This document shows positions 7,426 to 17,904 of a DNA stretch of 64,000 nt, in pieces; within the stretch, counting starts at the first letter, position 1, and each line of letters opens with the position of its first letter. The notes beneath the pieces are model-generated. The model did not search any database. It was not told the origin of the DNA and was given only the letters and a program-made list of their open reading frames with translations. A program made the translations under genes and the position numbers. The stretch is from RGDT01 sp964630925 (GTDB lineage: Bacteria; Planctomycetota; Planctomycetia; Gemmatales; Gemmataceae): the NCBI GenBank assembly GCA_964630925.1, contig CAZVZK010000027.1, positions 16,635 through 80,634 on the forward strand, given 5' to 3'.

Positions 7426-10159
7426 CCTCCCGCAGACGGGCGGCCCACGCCTCGGCGGCAGGCCGGCCGGCGAAGTCCATCCCTCCGCGCCACAGCGCCA
7501 GCGTCTCGCGAAACACCCCCCCCGCGTCACCGATGTGGCCCACTTCGAGGAGGAGCAGCGCGGACAGGACGCTCACGTCGGCCTTCTTGCGCATCACCTG
7601 CCCCAGCGCGGGGAGGTTGGTCAGCGCCTCCGCCCGCCCGTACGCCGTCCCAAGGTGCCGCCCCTGGCCCCACCCCGGTGCCCCATCCAGGACCGACTTC
7701 CCAACGAGGCCCGCCACGCCGGCGCGGAGGTCAGTAGGGCTCAGGCCGCCCTTGAGGCCGAGGGACGCCGACAGCCGGGCGCACTCATCGAGGGCGCCGG
7801 TGTAATCGCCCTGGGCGGCCAGGGCCTGCGCCCGCAGCCAGTGGTAGGACGCCTTCAGGGCGTCCCGGTGCTGCGGCCCGGTCCAGTCGCGCACCTCCTT
7901 CGGGCGCCCGGTGCCGAGGAGCAGCTCCAGCTCGAGGGCCAGCCCCTCGTCGCCGAAGTTGGCGTAATCCGACCCGAGGAGCAGCTCGAGCGCCAGGCCG
8001 GCCAGGCCCTTCTCGCGGGCGAGCTGCGCCCGGACGAGGAGGCGTTTGCCGAGGGCCTCCTTCCCGTGGGCGTCGCGGGCCGAAGCCACCGCGCGGGCGA
8101 GGGGGGCCAGATCGGCCTCGCCGTCCGGCCCGCCGGCCTTGCGGACCGCCGTGGTGTAGGCACGCAGGTGACTCAGGGCGAGGTCGAGGTAGCCGAGGTC
8201 GCGGTACAGGGCCCCGAGGGCGAGATGCGCCCTGGCCAGGCCCGGGTTGAGGGCCAGGGCGCGGTTGAGGGCGGCCGATGCCTGCGCCGACCGCAGCTGA
8301 CCCAGCTCGGGCAGGCGCTCCGCCCACACCCGCTCGGCGGTGGAATGCAGGAGGCGCAGGTACGCCTCGCCCAGGAGGAGGTGCGCCACGGCGTCGTCGG
8401 GGGCCTCGACGGCGGCGCGGCGGGCGGCGCGGATGCCCCGGTACAGGAGTGGCGGCGGGATGTCGTCCAGGCGGCGGAGGAAGCGGCTGCGCGGGAGGGC
8501 CGCCGGCGGGGGCGGGCGGTACAGCACCAGGCGGAGCAGGAGGTTGGCGGAGGCGTCGGCGTGCGTCCATGTGGCGTAGGCGCCCACGAGGCCGGCGATC
8601 TGCGCGCCCTCCCACGCGGCGAGCTGGCCCGGCGCGGCGTCCCGGCCCGCCGCCTCAGCGAGGTCGGCGCAGAGCGATGCCTCGTCCCTGGAGGCGGACA
8701 GGGCGGGGGCGGGCTTGAAGAAGGCATGCCACCAGGGGCGCCCGTCCGCAGTTGCAGAGTCGGGGACCGGCTCCCCGTCGGCGAACACCAGCGATTCAAG
8801 GCGGATGGGTGTGCCGTCGCCGAAGACGGCCACGCCGCCGGCGAGGAAGATCAGGCGCGAGGGGACGGCGGCCTCCCCCAGGCGGGACCGTCCCGAGCCG
8901 ACGACGTGCGTGATCCCCCCGCGCTTCGCGTCAAGCGTCCCCCACACCGCCGGGAGGTGCCACGCGAAGGCGAAGGCCGTCTCGGGGGTGAGGTGCAGCA
9001 CCCGCGCGCCCGCCGGCAGGCCGCCCCAGGTGCGGACGGCCACGGCGCCTCGCTGGAGCGTGGCGGGCGGCTCGAACGCCCAGCGGCGCGGCTCGTACGG
9101 CGGGGACAGGAGCCATCCCGGCCAGGCGGAGGCGAGGAGGCCGAGGCCGACGGCGGCCCCGGTGAGTCGCCAGGCGGGGCCGACGGTCCGCACACCGCGC
9201 CTTGCCAACGCCTCGGTGAGATTCCAGGCGAGGACGGGGCCGCCCACCAGGGCGAAGTACGGGGTGGCCCGCGCCTCGACGCCGGCCAGGACGGCGAGGC
9301 CCAGCCACGGCAGGAAGCGGCCCCAGCGCCAGCCGGACCGGTTGGCGGCGAAGGACACGAGCCCGAAGAGGAGCAGGGCGAAGTAGGCGAGGCCGGCGGG
9401 GGTGGCGCCGAGGTCGTTCAGGTAGGCCGACGAGAAGGGGGAGGTGATGCGCCCCGGCTCCGCACCCGCCGTCAGCCAGGCCAGCTCCGGGGGCAATGCG
9501 AAGGCACGCACGTGGTCGGGGTTGAGCAGGCAGGCGGCGGCGGCCAGCACCAGCCAGGAGAACCGGAAGGCGGGCGGATCACCTTCCGCGGCCCCGTCGG
9601 CCGCCCGCCCGAGCCAATGCAGGGCGAGTGCCGCGAGCCCGACGGTGAACCACGGATCGGTGTTGGCCCACGCGACGAAGACGAGGGGCAGCGCCCACGC
9701 CGGCGGTCCGGACCGGAGGCTGAGGAGCCACAGGGCGAGGCCGAACAGGAAATAGGACACCGCCGTCGGTGCGGCCGGCAGGCGGATGGCGCAGGCGAGG
9801 AGGGTGAGCGACGTGGCGGCGACAGGCGCCCACCACCCGCCGCGTGAGCGGGCCGCCACGAGGACGAGCAGGCCGAGGCCGGCGAAGAGGGCCGCCTTGG
9901 CGAGGACGAGGGCGGCGCCGCCGGCGGTGTTGAAGAGGGCGTAGGCGGCGGCGTTGAACGCCCAGGCCTTGGTGACGGGGGTGCCGGCGAGTGCCTCGGG
10001 CAGGGCGGCGCCGTCGACGAGGGCGCGCCCGGCGGCGAGGTGCCCCCACAGGGACGGATCGCGCGCCGGGGAGGACGCCAGGAGCAGGGCGAGCGCGGCC
10101 ACGAACAGGGCGGCGGGCCACCAGCCGGCGGGCTCGGTCTCGGGGGTCTCGTTGGTCAT
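7406..10159 (-). CDS. Polytopic membrane protein with TPR-rich C-terminal half
   Basis: A 917-residue protein. The first ~380 residues are strongly hydrophobic, with about ten probable membrane spans (for example WWPAALFVAALALLLASS and LLVLVAARSRGGWWAPVAA), resembling GT-C-type membrane proteins. The motif RDPSLWGHLAAGRALVDG occupies the loop where GT-C enzymes have their catalytic acidic residue; glycosyltransferase activity is only an inference. The C-terminal ~400 residues contain TPR units (AHLLLGEAYLRLLHSTAERV, ARAHLALGALYRDLGYLDLA). ATG at 10157-10159 was chosen over a TTG 20 codons upstream. Its 3' end overlaps the convergent cytochrome gene by 20 bases. Confidence 0.8.
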   Translation of the reverse strand: MTNETPETEPAGWWPAALFVAALALLLASSPARDPSLWGHLAAGRALVDGAALPEALAGTPVTKAWAFNAAAYALFNTAGGAALVLAKAALFAGLGLLVLVAARSRGGWWAPVAATSLTLLACAIRLPAAPTAVSYFLFGLALWLLSLRSGPPAWALPLVFVAWANTDPWFTVGLAALALHWLGRAADGAAEGDPPAFRFSWLVLAAAACLLNPDHVRAFALPPELAWLTAGAEPGRITSPFSSAYLNDLGATPAGLAYFALLLFGLVSFAANRSGWRWGRFLPWLGLAVLAGVEARATPYFALVGGPVLAWNLTEALARRGVRTVGPAWRLTGAAVGLGLLASAWPGWLLSPPYEPRRWAFEPPATLQRGAVAVRTWGGLPAGARVLHLTPETAFAFAWHLPAVWGTLDAKRGGITHVVGSGRSRLGEAAVPSRLIFLAGGVAVFGDGTPIRLESLVFADGEPVPDSATADGRPWWHAFFKPAPALSASRDEASLCADLAEAAGRDAAPGQLAAWEGAQIAGLVGAYATWTHADASANLLLRLVLYRPPPPAALPRSRFLRRLDDIPPPLLYRGIRAARRAAVEAPDDAVAHLLLGEAYLRLLHSTAERVWAERLPELGQLRSAQASAALNRALALNPGLARAHLALGALYRDLGYLDLALSHLRAYTTAVRKAGGPDGEADLAPLARAVASARDAHGKEALGKRLLVRAQLAREKGLAGLALELLLGSDYANFGDEGLALELELLLGTGRPKEVRDWTGPQHRDALKASYHWLRAQALAAQGDYTGALDECARLSASLGLKGGLSPTDLRAGVAGLVGKSVLDGAPGWGQGRHLGTAYGRAEALTNLPALGQVMRKKADVSVLSALLLLEVGHIGDAGGVFRETLALWRGGMDFAGRPAAEAWAARLREVKAAPR

Positions 10160-10296
10160 TAGGCACGCCGACGGGGCGGGCTGGAACAGCCAGGATAGGC
10201 GGGCCAGGCCCGCGGTCAAGCGCCCTGTCCTTCATCACCTGGTCGGCTAAGATGATGAGAATCCGATGAACATGCCCCGCTGAGGAGGACCGGCCG

Positions 10297-11811
10297 ATGA
10301 GCCGTCTCGTACCTTCCCTCACCCTCTGCGTGGTGCTGATGTTCTTCGGCGCGGCCGCGTACGGGGCCGCGCCCGTGCCCGGCGTGCCCCGGTCGGCCGC
10401 CTACCGCTGGCTCGACATCGCCCTGGAGGCCACCGCCCGCGAGCACGAACGCAACGGCCCGCGGCCGACGGTCGGCTCGCGCATGCTCGCCATCGTGGTG
10501 ACGGCGATGTATGACGCCTGGGCCGCCTACGACGACAAGGCCGTTGGCACGAGGCTTGGGGCCGGCCTGCGGCGGCCGCCGCGTGAACGCACGCTCGCCA
10601 ACAAGGAGGCCGCCGTCGGGCACGCGGCGTATCGCGCCCTGCTCGACATCTTCCCCGAGCAGGCGAGGTGGCTGGCCGGGCAGATGCGGGCCGAGGGCCT
10701 CGACGCCGGCACCGGTGCAGGCCTGGCGGGGACGCCGCGTGCCGTCGGCGAGGCCGCCGCGGCGGCGCTGCTCGCATACCGCCGCCACGACGGGGCCAAC
10801 CAGCTCGGCGACGAGGAGGGCTCCGGGGGCGGCGCCTACTCGGACTACACCTTCTACCGCCCGGTCAACCCCGTTGACCGCATCATCGACCCGGACTGCT
10901 GGCAGCCGATCGAGTTCGATAACGGCAGGAGCGGCAAGGTGACGCCCGGCTTCCTCACGCCGCACTGGTACCGCGTCAAGCCGTTCGCGCTCGCCCGCGC
11001 CTCCCAGCTCCGCCCCCCCGGCCCCCCGAAGGTCGGGTCGAAGCAGATGAAGAAGGAGGTGGACGAGGTGCTGTCGTTCAACGGGAGCCTGACGGTGGAG
11101 CAGAAGGCCGTCGTCGAGTTCATGCGCGACGGGCCGCGATCGACGGGCCAGTCCGGCCACTGGCTCCGCTTCGCCCAGGTCGTGTCGCGCCGCGACGGCC
11201 ACGGCCTCGACCAGGACATCAAGCTGTTCTTCTCCGTGGGCAACGTCGTGTTCGACGCCTTCATCGCCTGCTGGGAGGCGAAGCGCTTCTACGACAGCTC
11301 GCGGCCCTGGACGCTGATCCGCCACTACTACAAGGGCAAGAAGATCGTAGGCTGGGGCGGGGCGGGCAAGGGCGTCGTCCTGCTCCCCGCCGAGGACTGG
11401 CACCCGTACTCCCCGCTCACGTTCATCACGCCGCCCTTCCCCGGCTACCCGTCGGGTCATAGCACGGCGAGCGGGGCGGCGGCGAAGATGCTCGAGCTGT
11501 TCACCGGCAGTGACCACTTCGGCGGCACCGAACGCCGCCTCGCCGGAGAGCTGACCGAGCCGGGGTTCGAGTGCAAGGTTATGATGCGCCACCTGGGGAA
11601 GTTCCCGCTCGACGCGAAGATGACGTGCGACGTGGCCCTGCGCCTGCCGACGTTTTCCGCGACGGCGGAGATGGCCGGCATCTCGCGCGTCATGGGCGGC
11701 TACCACATTCAGACGGACAACATCGACGGCCTGAAACTGGGCCGCGACGTGGCGTCGTACTCCTGGCCGCGCTACCGCGCCTACTTCGACGGCACGGCGA
11801 AGCCACGCTGA
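10297..11811 (+). CDS. Vanadium-dependent haloperoxidase-like protein (PAP2 superfamily)
   Basis: A 504-residue exported protein of the vanadium haloperoxidase / acid phosphatase fold. A signal peptide (LTLCVVLMFFGAAAYG) is present. All three vanadate/phosphate-binding blocks are visible: K329 with R336-P337 (KRFYDSSRP), P385-S-G-H388, and S463-R-x5-H470 (SRVMGGYH), the last His being the expected vanadate ligand. Halide peroxidation or phosphatase activity cannot be told apart from sequence. It has its own promoter region, diverging from the membrane/TPR gene, and lies next to two ASPIC/UnbV proteins, a neighbourhood I believe recurs in planctomycetes. Confidence 0.9.
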   Translation: MSRLVPSLTLCVVLMFFGAAAYGAAPVPGVPRSAAYRWLDIALEATAREHERNGPRPTVGSRMLAIVVTAMYDAWAAYDDKAVGTRLGAGLRRPPRERTLANKEAAVGHAAYRALLDIFPEQARWLAGQMRAEGLDAGTGAGLAGTPRAVGEAAAAALLAYRRHDGANQLGDEEGSGGGAYSDYTFYRPVNPVDRIIDPDCWQPIEFDNGRSGKVTPGFLTPHWYRVKPFALARASQLRPPGPPKVGSKQMKKEVDEVLSFNGSLTVEQKAVVEFMRDGPRSTGQSGHWLRFAQVVSRRDGHGLDQDIKLFFSVGNVVFDAFIACWEAKRFYDSSRPWTLIRHYYKGKKIVGWGGAGKGVVLLPAEDWHPYSPLTFITPPFPGYPSGHSTASGAAAKMLELFTGSDHFGGTERRLAGELTEPGFECKVMMRHLGKFPLDAKMTCDVALRLPTFSATAEMAGISRVMGGYHIQTDNIDGLKLGRDVASYSWPRYRAYFDGTAKPR

Positions 11812-11822
11812 GACCCCCCTCG

Positions 11823-14800
11823 TCACGGCGCGATGCGCCGCCCTGGGACCACGTCCTCGACGGCGTCCTTGCCCTCCTGGATGGCGATGTGGCGGTTCGC
11901 CTTCAGGCCCTTGAGGGTCTGCACCGTGCCGGAGGGCCAGCGGACGGTGAGGCTGTCCAGCGTGTCGGCGCCGCCGAGGCCGAAGTGGACGAGGGCCGGG
12001 GCCTGCGAGCGGAAGGTGTTGGCCGGGTACAGCTCGCGGATCTGGCGCAGCCCGCCGGCCACGGCGGTCAGGCGGGCGCCGATGCCGCGGTGGTTCCCGC
12101 CCTTCCCCCGGAGGGACACCGTGAGGTAATTCCGCCTCGGCATGGCGTTCTCGTACAGGAGCAGGGGGCCGCCGCCGACCTGGCGGACGATGAGGTCGAG
12201 CATGCCGGTGTTGCGGAAGTCGGCGGCGACGACGGCGCGGCCGTCGCCGTCGCTGTCGGCCCCGGTCAGGTGGCTGATCTCGAGGAACGCCCCGCCGGCG
12301 TCGTTGAGGTAGATCCGGTTGCGTTCGAAGGCGCTGAGGTTGTGGCCGTCGGCGACGATCTGCCAGGGGTTGGTGGACCAGAACTCGCCCAGGCCCTTGT
12401 CGAGGGCCCCGGGGGCGGGCACCACGGCTCCACGGTCGTTCGGCTGTGACACGACAGCCAGCCAGACGCAGTTTCAGCCGTCGGGCTCGGTGCGGCTGCG
12501 GCTGATGAAGCCGGCCGTGGCGTAGATGTCGAGCCAGCCGTCGTTGTCGAGGTCGGCGAGGCAGGCGCCGTAGGCCCACCCGACCGCGGCGACGCCCATG
12601 CGTTCCCCGGCCTGGTCGAACTTCAGGCCGCCCCTGTTGAGGTGGAGCTGGCTGCCGGCGACGAAGCGGCGCATCTTCTCCATGACAGCGGGCCGATAGG
12701 CGTCCGGCTTGAGGGCGTCCAGGACGCGTGTGCCGGCCTTGCTGAACATGTTGGCGCAGTAGAGGTCGATGCGCCCGTCGTTGTCGATGTCGCCCGCCGC
12801 GACACCCATGCTGCCGAAGTCCGCCGGGCGGCCGGCCAGGGCCGTGGGGCGGAACGTTCCGTCCCTGTTGTTGACGAGGAGGACGCCGTCGCCGAACTCG
12901 TTGATGACGTGGAGGTCGGGCCACCCGTCATCGTCCGCGTCAAGGACGGCGGCGGAGAAGGAGGAGCGGCGTCCGCCGTCGGCCCCGGCCGCCCGCGTCA
13001 CGTCCTGGAACTTCCAGCCGCCCAGGTTGCGGAAGAGGCGGTTCCCGAGCGGGTCGGCGGTGCGCGGGTCGAGCCATGACCGCCCGCCGGGGCGTCCGGG
13101 GCGTGTGGCGTACAGGTCGAGCCGGCCGTCGCGGTCGAAGTCGGCGACGACGAGGCCGCCAGCGTCGGGGGGGATGCGGAGAGAGCAGAGGGCGGTGTGG
13201 TCCACGAAGCGCTCGCCGCCCTCATTCCGGTAGACGCGGCCCCCGAGGATGAGGTCGTCCCAGCCGTCGCCGTCGATGTCGATCCAGGCGGCCACGTGGC
13301 CGGCCGGCTCAGCGGGCAGGCCGCGGGCGGCGGTGACGTCCTCGAAGCCGCCGCCGGGCTTGCCCCGGTAGAGCCAGCAACCCTTGAGGTCGGTGATGAG
13401 GACGTCGAGGACGCCGTCCCGGTCGAAGTCGGTGACGTACACCCCTCCGGTCATGGGGGCGGTCCAGCTGGCGGTCCAGTTGTCGTGGAGGCGTTCGGGG
13501 CGGAGGCCGCGTTTGGCGGCGGCCTCGTAGAAGAGGCGGTGGGTGGCCCGAGCCTCGGTCAGTTGGGCGATGTCGGCGCCAGCCAGCCAGCCGGGCCGCG
13601 ACAAGGCCTCCCTGGTGAGGGCGGGGAGGCGGAAGGGGAAGAGGATGATGGCCTCGGCCGGGGCGCCTGGGCGGTGTTCGCCGGAGAGGCGCACCTGGGC
13701 CACGCCTTCCCAGGCGCCGTCGAGTTTGCCGCGCTCGACGGGGCGGAGGGCCTTGAGCGAGAATTGGACCTCGGGCGGTGAGGAGAACGTCTTGCGGATG
13801 CCGAGCAGGCGGGCGGCGAAGGCGGCGCGGCCGAGTGGGGTGGACGTCCCGCCCCGGAGGCGTGTCACCGTGGCGAAGCCGCGGTCCTGCCGGGCGGGGG
13901 AGCCGGAGGGTGCGGTGCCGGAGAAGCCTTCGGCGAGGATGGCGGTGAGGGCGGCCGCGTCGGCCTCCTTGATGGCCCTGGCGAGGGGGCCGAACCCGTG
14001 TCGTGCCAGCTCGTTGCCGCGGTTCTCGACCTTCCAGATGTGGGCCCGCTCCTCCTCGGGCAGGCCGCCCCTGGGGGCGAGGGACTTGGCGGCGGCGCGA
14101 TGGGCCTTGAGGTCCGCGCCGAGGCTCCTGAGGGCGTTCTCGGCGCTCTCGCGGAGCAGGGGGTTGGGCTCGGCGAGGAGGGGCGTGAGGAGCGGGATGG
14201 CGACGCGGGCCTGCTCGCCGATCTCGCCCAGGCCGCGGGCGGCGGCGGCACGCAGCTCCTCCGTATGCTCGCCCTCCAGGATATCCGTCAGCGGCCGGAC
14301 GCCCTCGGCGCTGCCGGCACTGGCGCGGCCCAGGGCGATGGCGGCCTGCTCCTGGATGGTGACGTGGAAGCGGCCCAGGTTGGTTTGATTCGCCTCGTCG
14401 CGGATGGCCACGGCCAGGGCGGGGATGGCGGCGCGGGCCGCCGACCCGAGCCGCGCCAGGGCGGTGGCTGCGTTCATACGCACGCCGAGGCCATCATCAG
14501 TCAGGGCCGCCGCCAGTGCGGGGACGGCGGGGGCGGACGCGGGGGACATCTTCAAGAGGGTCAGGGCCGCGGCGGCGCGTTCCTCCTCGTCGCCGTCTCG
14601 CAGCAGGGCCGCCAGGGCCGGGACGGCCTCGGCCGCGTCGGCCCCGATGGCGCCCAGGGCCAACGTGGCCGCCAGCCGGGCCTCGCGGGGCCCGCTTTGC
14701 AACTGGGCCAGCCAGTGGCTCGCGGGCTTGCCCTCGTGCGTGGCCTTCGGGAAAAGAAGGCCCGGCAGGAACGCGGGGCTGCCCGGGGTCAGCACTGCCA

Positions 14801-14897
14801 GGGCCGCCACCACGAGGGCGACACATCCGATCCAGAAGGCGCGATGTCGCCCCGCGGGGCGGCGCGCCGGCGCTTGTCCAGTTGCTTCGTCTGGCAT
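11823..14897 (-). CDS. HEAT-repeat / FG-GAP / ASPIC-UnbV (CRTAC1-like) protein with one in-frame UGA; candidate selenoprotein
   Basis: Read through one TGA at 12474-12476 (codon 808), this is a 1024-residue protein. It has an N-terminal membrane anchor (FWIGCVALVVAALAVLTPG), HEAT repeats (about residues 60-270), then FG-GAP/VCBS repeats with Ca-binding DxDxDG-type motifs (VTDFDRDGVLDVLITD, AWIDIDGDGWDDLILG), and after the TGA the ASPIC/UnbV domain (YLTVSLRGKGGNHRGIGARL, LTVRWPSGTVQTLKGL). The frame is the same on both sides and reads RTEPDG-stop-NCVWLAVVSQP, so no indel is involved. Downstream sequence still looks like the family, including ERNRIYLND. Either the UGA encodes selenocysteine, or this is a recent nonsense mutation or sequencing error. 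A SECIS-like hairpin sits at the right place (12442-12459). Confidence 0.8.
12442..12459 (-). promoter_or_regulatory. SECIS-like hairpin downstream of the in-frame UGA
   Basis: On the coding strand, GGCTGT pairs perfectly with ACAGCC around a 6-base loop CGTGTC, with one further U-G pair below. Twenty bases separate the UGA from the apical loop, and G is the second loop base. Bacterial SECIS elements have a short stem-loop with G among the first loop bases about 16-37 bases after UGA. A 6-bp stem can occur by chance in GC-rich DNA, so this is suggestive only. Confidence 0.45.
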
Positions 14898-15061
14898 GGT
14901 GGGGCTTCGTGGGATGGGTCGTGTTGTGTTTCAGCCTAGGGGGCCGGCGCGTCGCGTGCAACACGATTCCCGGGGTGGCCGTGGGCTGGCCGATCTGCCC
15001 GCGATGGTGTACCATCCACGGACGGGCTCACACGCCGAATCATCTCATTGGTGTCCTCTCC

Positions 15062-16813
<1,752 letters not shown>

Positions 16814-16838
16814 CGGCGTGGCGGGATTTGGGTGCTTG

Positions 16839-16934
16839 TCGTAGAGCACGCTTCCAGCGTGCTCGCTCGACCTTCCGGGAGCCGGCACGCCTCTCCAGGG
16901 GCTCTTCGGAGCACGCTGGAAGCGTGCTCTACGA
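16839..16934. repeat. Large inverted repeat with 26-bp perfect arms
   Basis: Arms at 16839-16864 and 16909-16934 are exact inverse complements around a 44-base loop. Each arm is itself palindromic (GAGCACGCT / AGCGTGCTC), so the element is a nested palindrome of REP/MITE type. The right arm supplies the TAG stop codon of the minus-strand isomerase gene. It lies between convergent genes and may also act as a terminator. Confidence 0.85.
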
Positions 16935-17726
16935 ACCGAAGTGCTTCCGCAACGCCGCCGCCTCCTCCTTGGCGAGCTTCTTGCGTTCCGCGAGGTCGGC
17001 GGCCTCGTACTCGCCGTGGACGCTCACGGTGCCGTTGAACTTGGCGGCCTTGAGGCCCCGGCCGACCTCGGCCCAGCGGACGATGCCCGCCCCGACGGGC
17101 ACCACGTCGGCGCGCCAGCCGCCCTTGGCCTTCGTCCAGGCCATGTCCTTGATGGCGACGAGCGACAGCCACGGGCGGACGATGTCGATCTCCATCGCCG
17201 GCGGCCCGCCGTTGACCGCCGTGTGGCCGGTGTCCAGGAAGGCGCCGGCCTCGTGCGGGTCGAGGCCGTCGAGCAGCGCGCGCAGCCCGGCGGCGTTGTT
17301 GCCGATGTAAGAGCCGGAGTGCGTGTGATAGCACGCCTTGACCTTGGTCTTCGCCGCGAGGCGGGCGAAGCCGGCCATCCTGGCGCGGGCGTCCTTCATG
17401 GACGTGTCGAACGGCGGCTTGTACAGGAAGTAGCCGATCTTCACCGCCGGGACGCCCGCCCTGGCGCAAGCGTCGAAGAGGACGCCGGCGGCCTTGCTCT
17501 CGGCGTCGATGAGATTCGTCGGGGCGGTGACGAGGCCGATGATGAGGCCGGCGTCGGCGAGGACCTTGGCGGCCTCGGGCAGGGCCTTGAGGGCGTTGTC
17601 CGGTGTGACGGGGTAGCCGGGGCGGACGGCGAGGTCCACGCCGTCGAGGCCGGCGTCCTTGCAGAAGGTGGCCAGGCCCTTGATGTCGAGAGATTGGAGC
17701 GTCTTGGTGAAGTAGACGTATTTCAT
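16929..17726 (-). CDS. Sugar phosphate isomerase/epimerase-like TIM-barrel protein
   Basis: A 265-residue protein of the xylose-isomerase-like TIM-barrel (AP endonuclease 2 / sugar epimerase) superfamily, apparently cytoplasmic because no signal peptide follows the ATG at 17724. Family features are the first strand-helix unit (YVYFTKTLQSL, then CKDAGLDGVDLAVRPGYPV) and probable metal-binding positions in ACYHTHSG, FLDTGHTAVNG and VSVHGEYEA. The substrate is unknown. The open frame extends upstream but without a credible start. Its stop codon falls inside the right arm of a large inverted repeat, so the repeat may have trimmed or set the C-terminus. Confidence 0.85.
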   Translation of the reverse strand: MKYVYFTKTLQSLDIKGLATFCKDAGLDGVDLAVRPGYPVTPDNALKALPEAAKVLADAGLIIGLVTAPTNLIDAESKAAGVLFDACARAGVPAVKIGYFLYKPPFDTSMKDARARMAGFARLAAKTKVKACYHTHSGSYIGNNAAGLRALLDGLDPHEAGAFLDTGHTAVNGGPPAMEIDIVRPWLSLVAIKDMAWTKAKGGWRADVVPVGAGIVRWAEVGRGLKAAKFNGTVSVHGEYEAADLAERKKLAKEEAAALRKHFGS

Positions 17727-17803
17727 GCGTGTGCCTCCTACCCCACCCCCGAACCCCCTCGCGGTGCGAGCTGGGGGCGAGACGCCCAATACACAAACCC
17801 AAG

Positions 17804-17868
17804 GCGAGCGGCACGGCGTAAGCGTGCCGTGTCTGCGTCACACGGCACGCTTACCCCGTGCCGCTCGC
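17804..17868. repeat. Inverted repeat with 29-bp arms
   Basis: Arms 17804-17832 and 17840-17868 pair over 29 positions with a single mismatch around the loop CTGCGTC. The unit contains GCGAGCGGCACGG and AAGCGTGCCGTGT. It lies in the gap between the isomerase start and the VWA gene stop, both on the minus strand, and could terminate the VWA transcript. The rest of the gap 17727-17904 shows no gene. Confidence 0.8.
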
Positions 17869-17904
17869 CACAAGCATCCGATCTCAAGTGCCACCGGGTT
17901 GTTG

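Noticed and set aside
7535..9847. A 770-residue open frame on the plus strand
   Set aside because: It lies opposite the membrane/TPR gene, its product is Arg/Gly/Glu-rich with no domain or signal, and long antisense frames are expected at this GC content.
10216..12924. A 902-residue open frame on the minus strand
   Set aside because: It overlaps the haloperoxidase on the opposite strand and the UGA gene in another frame, and is Arg-rich without any domain.
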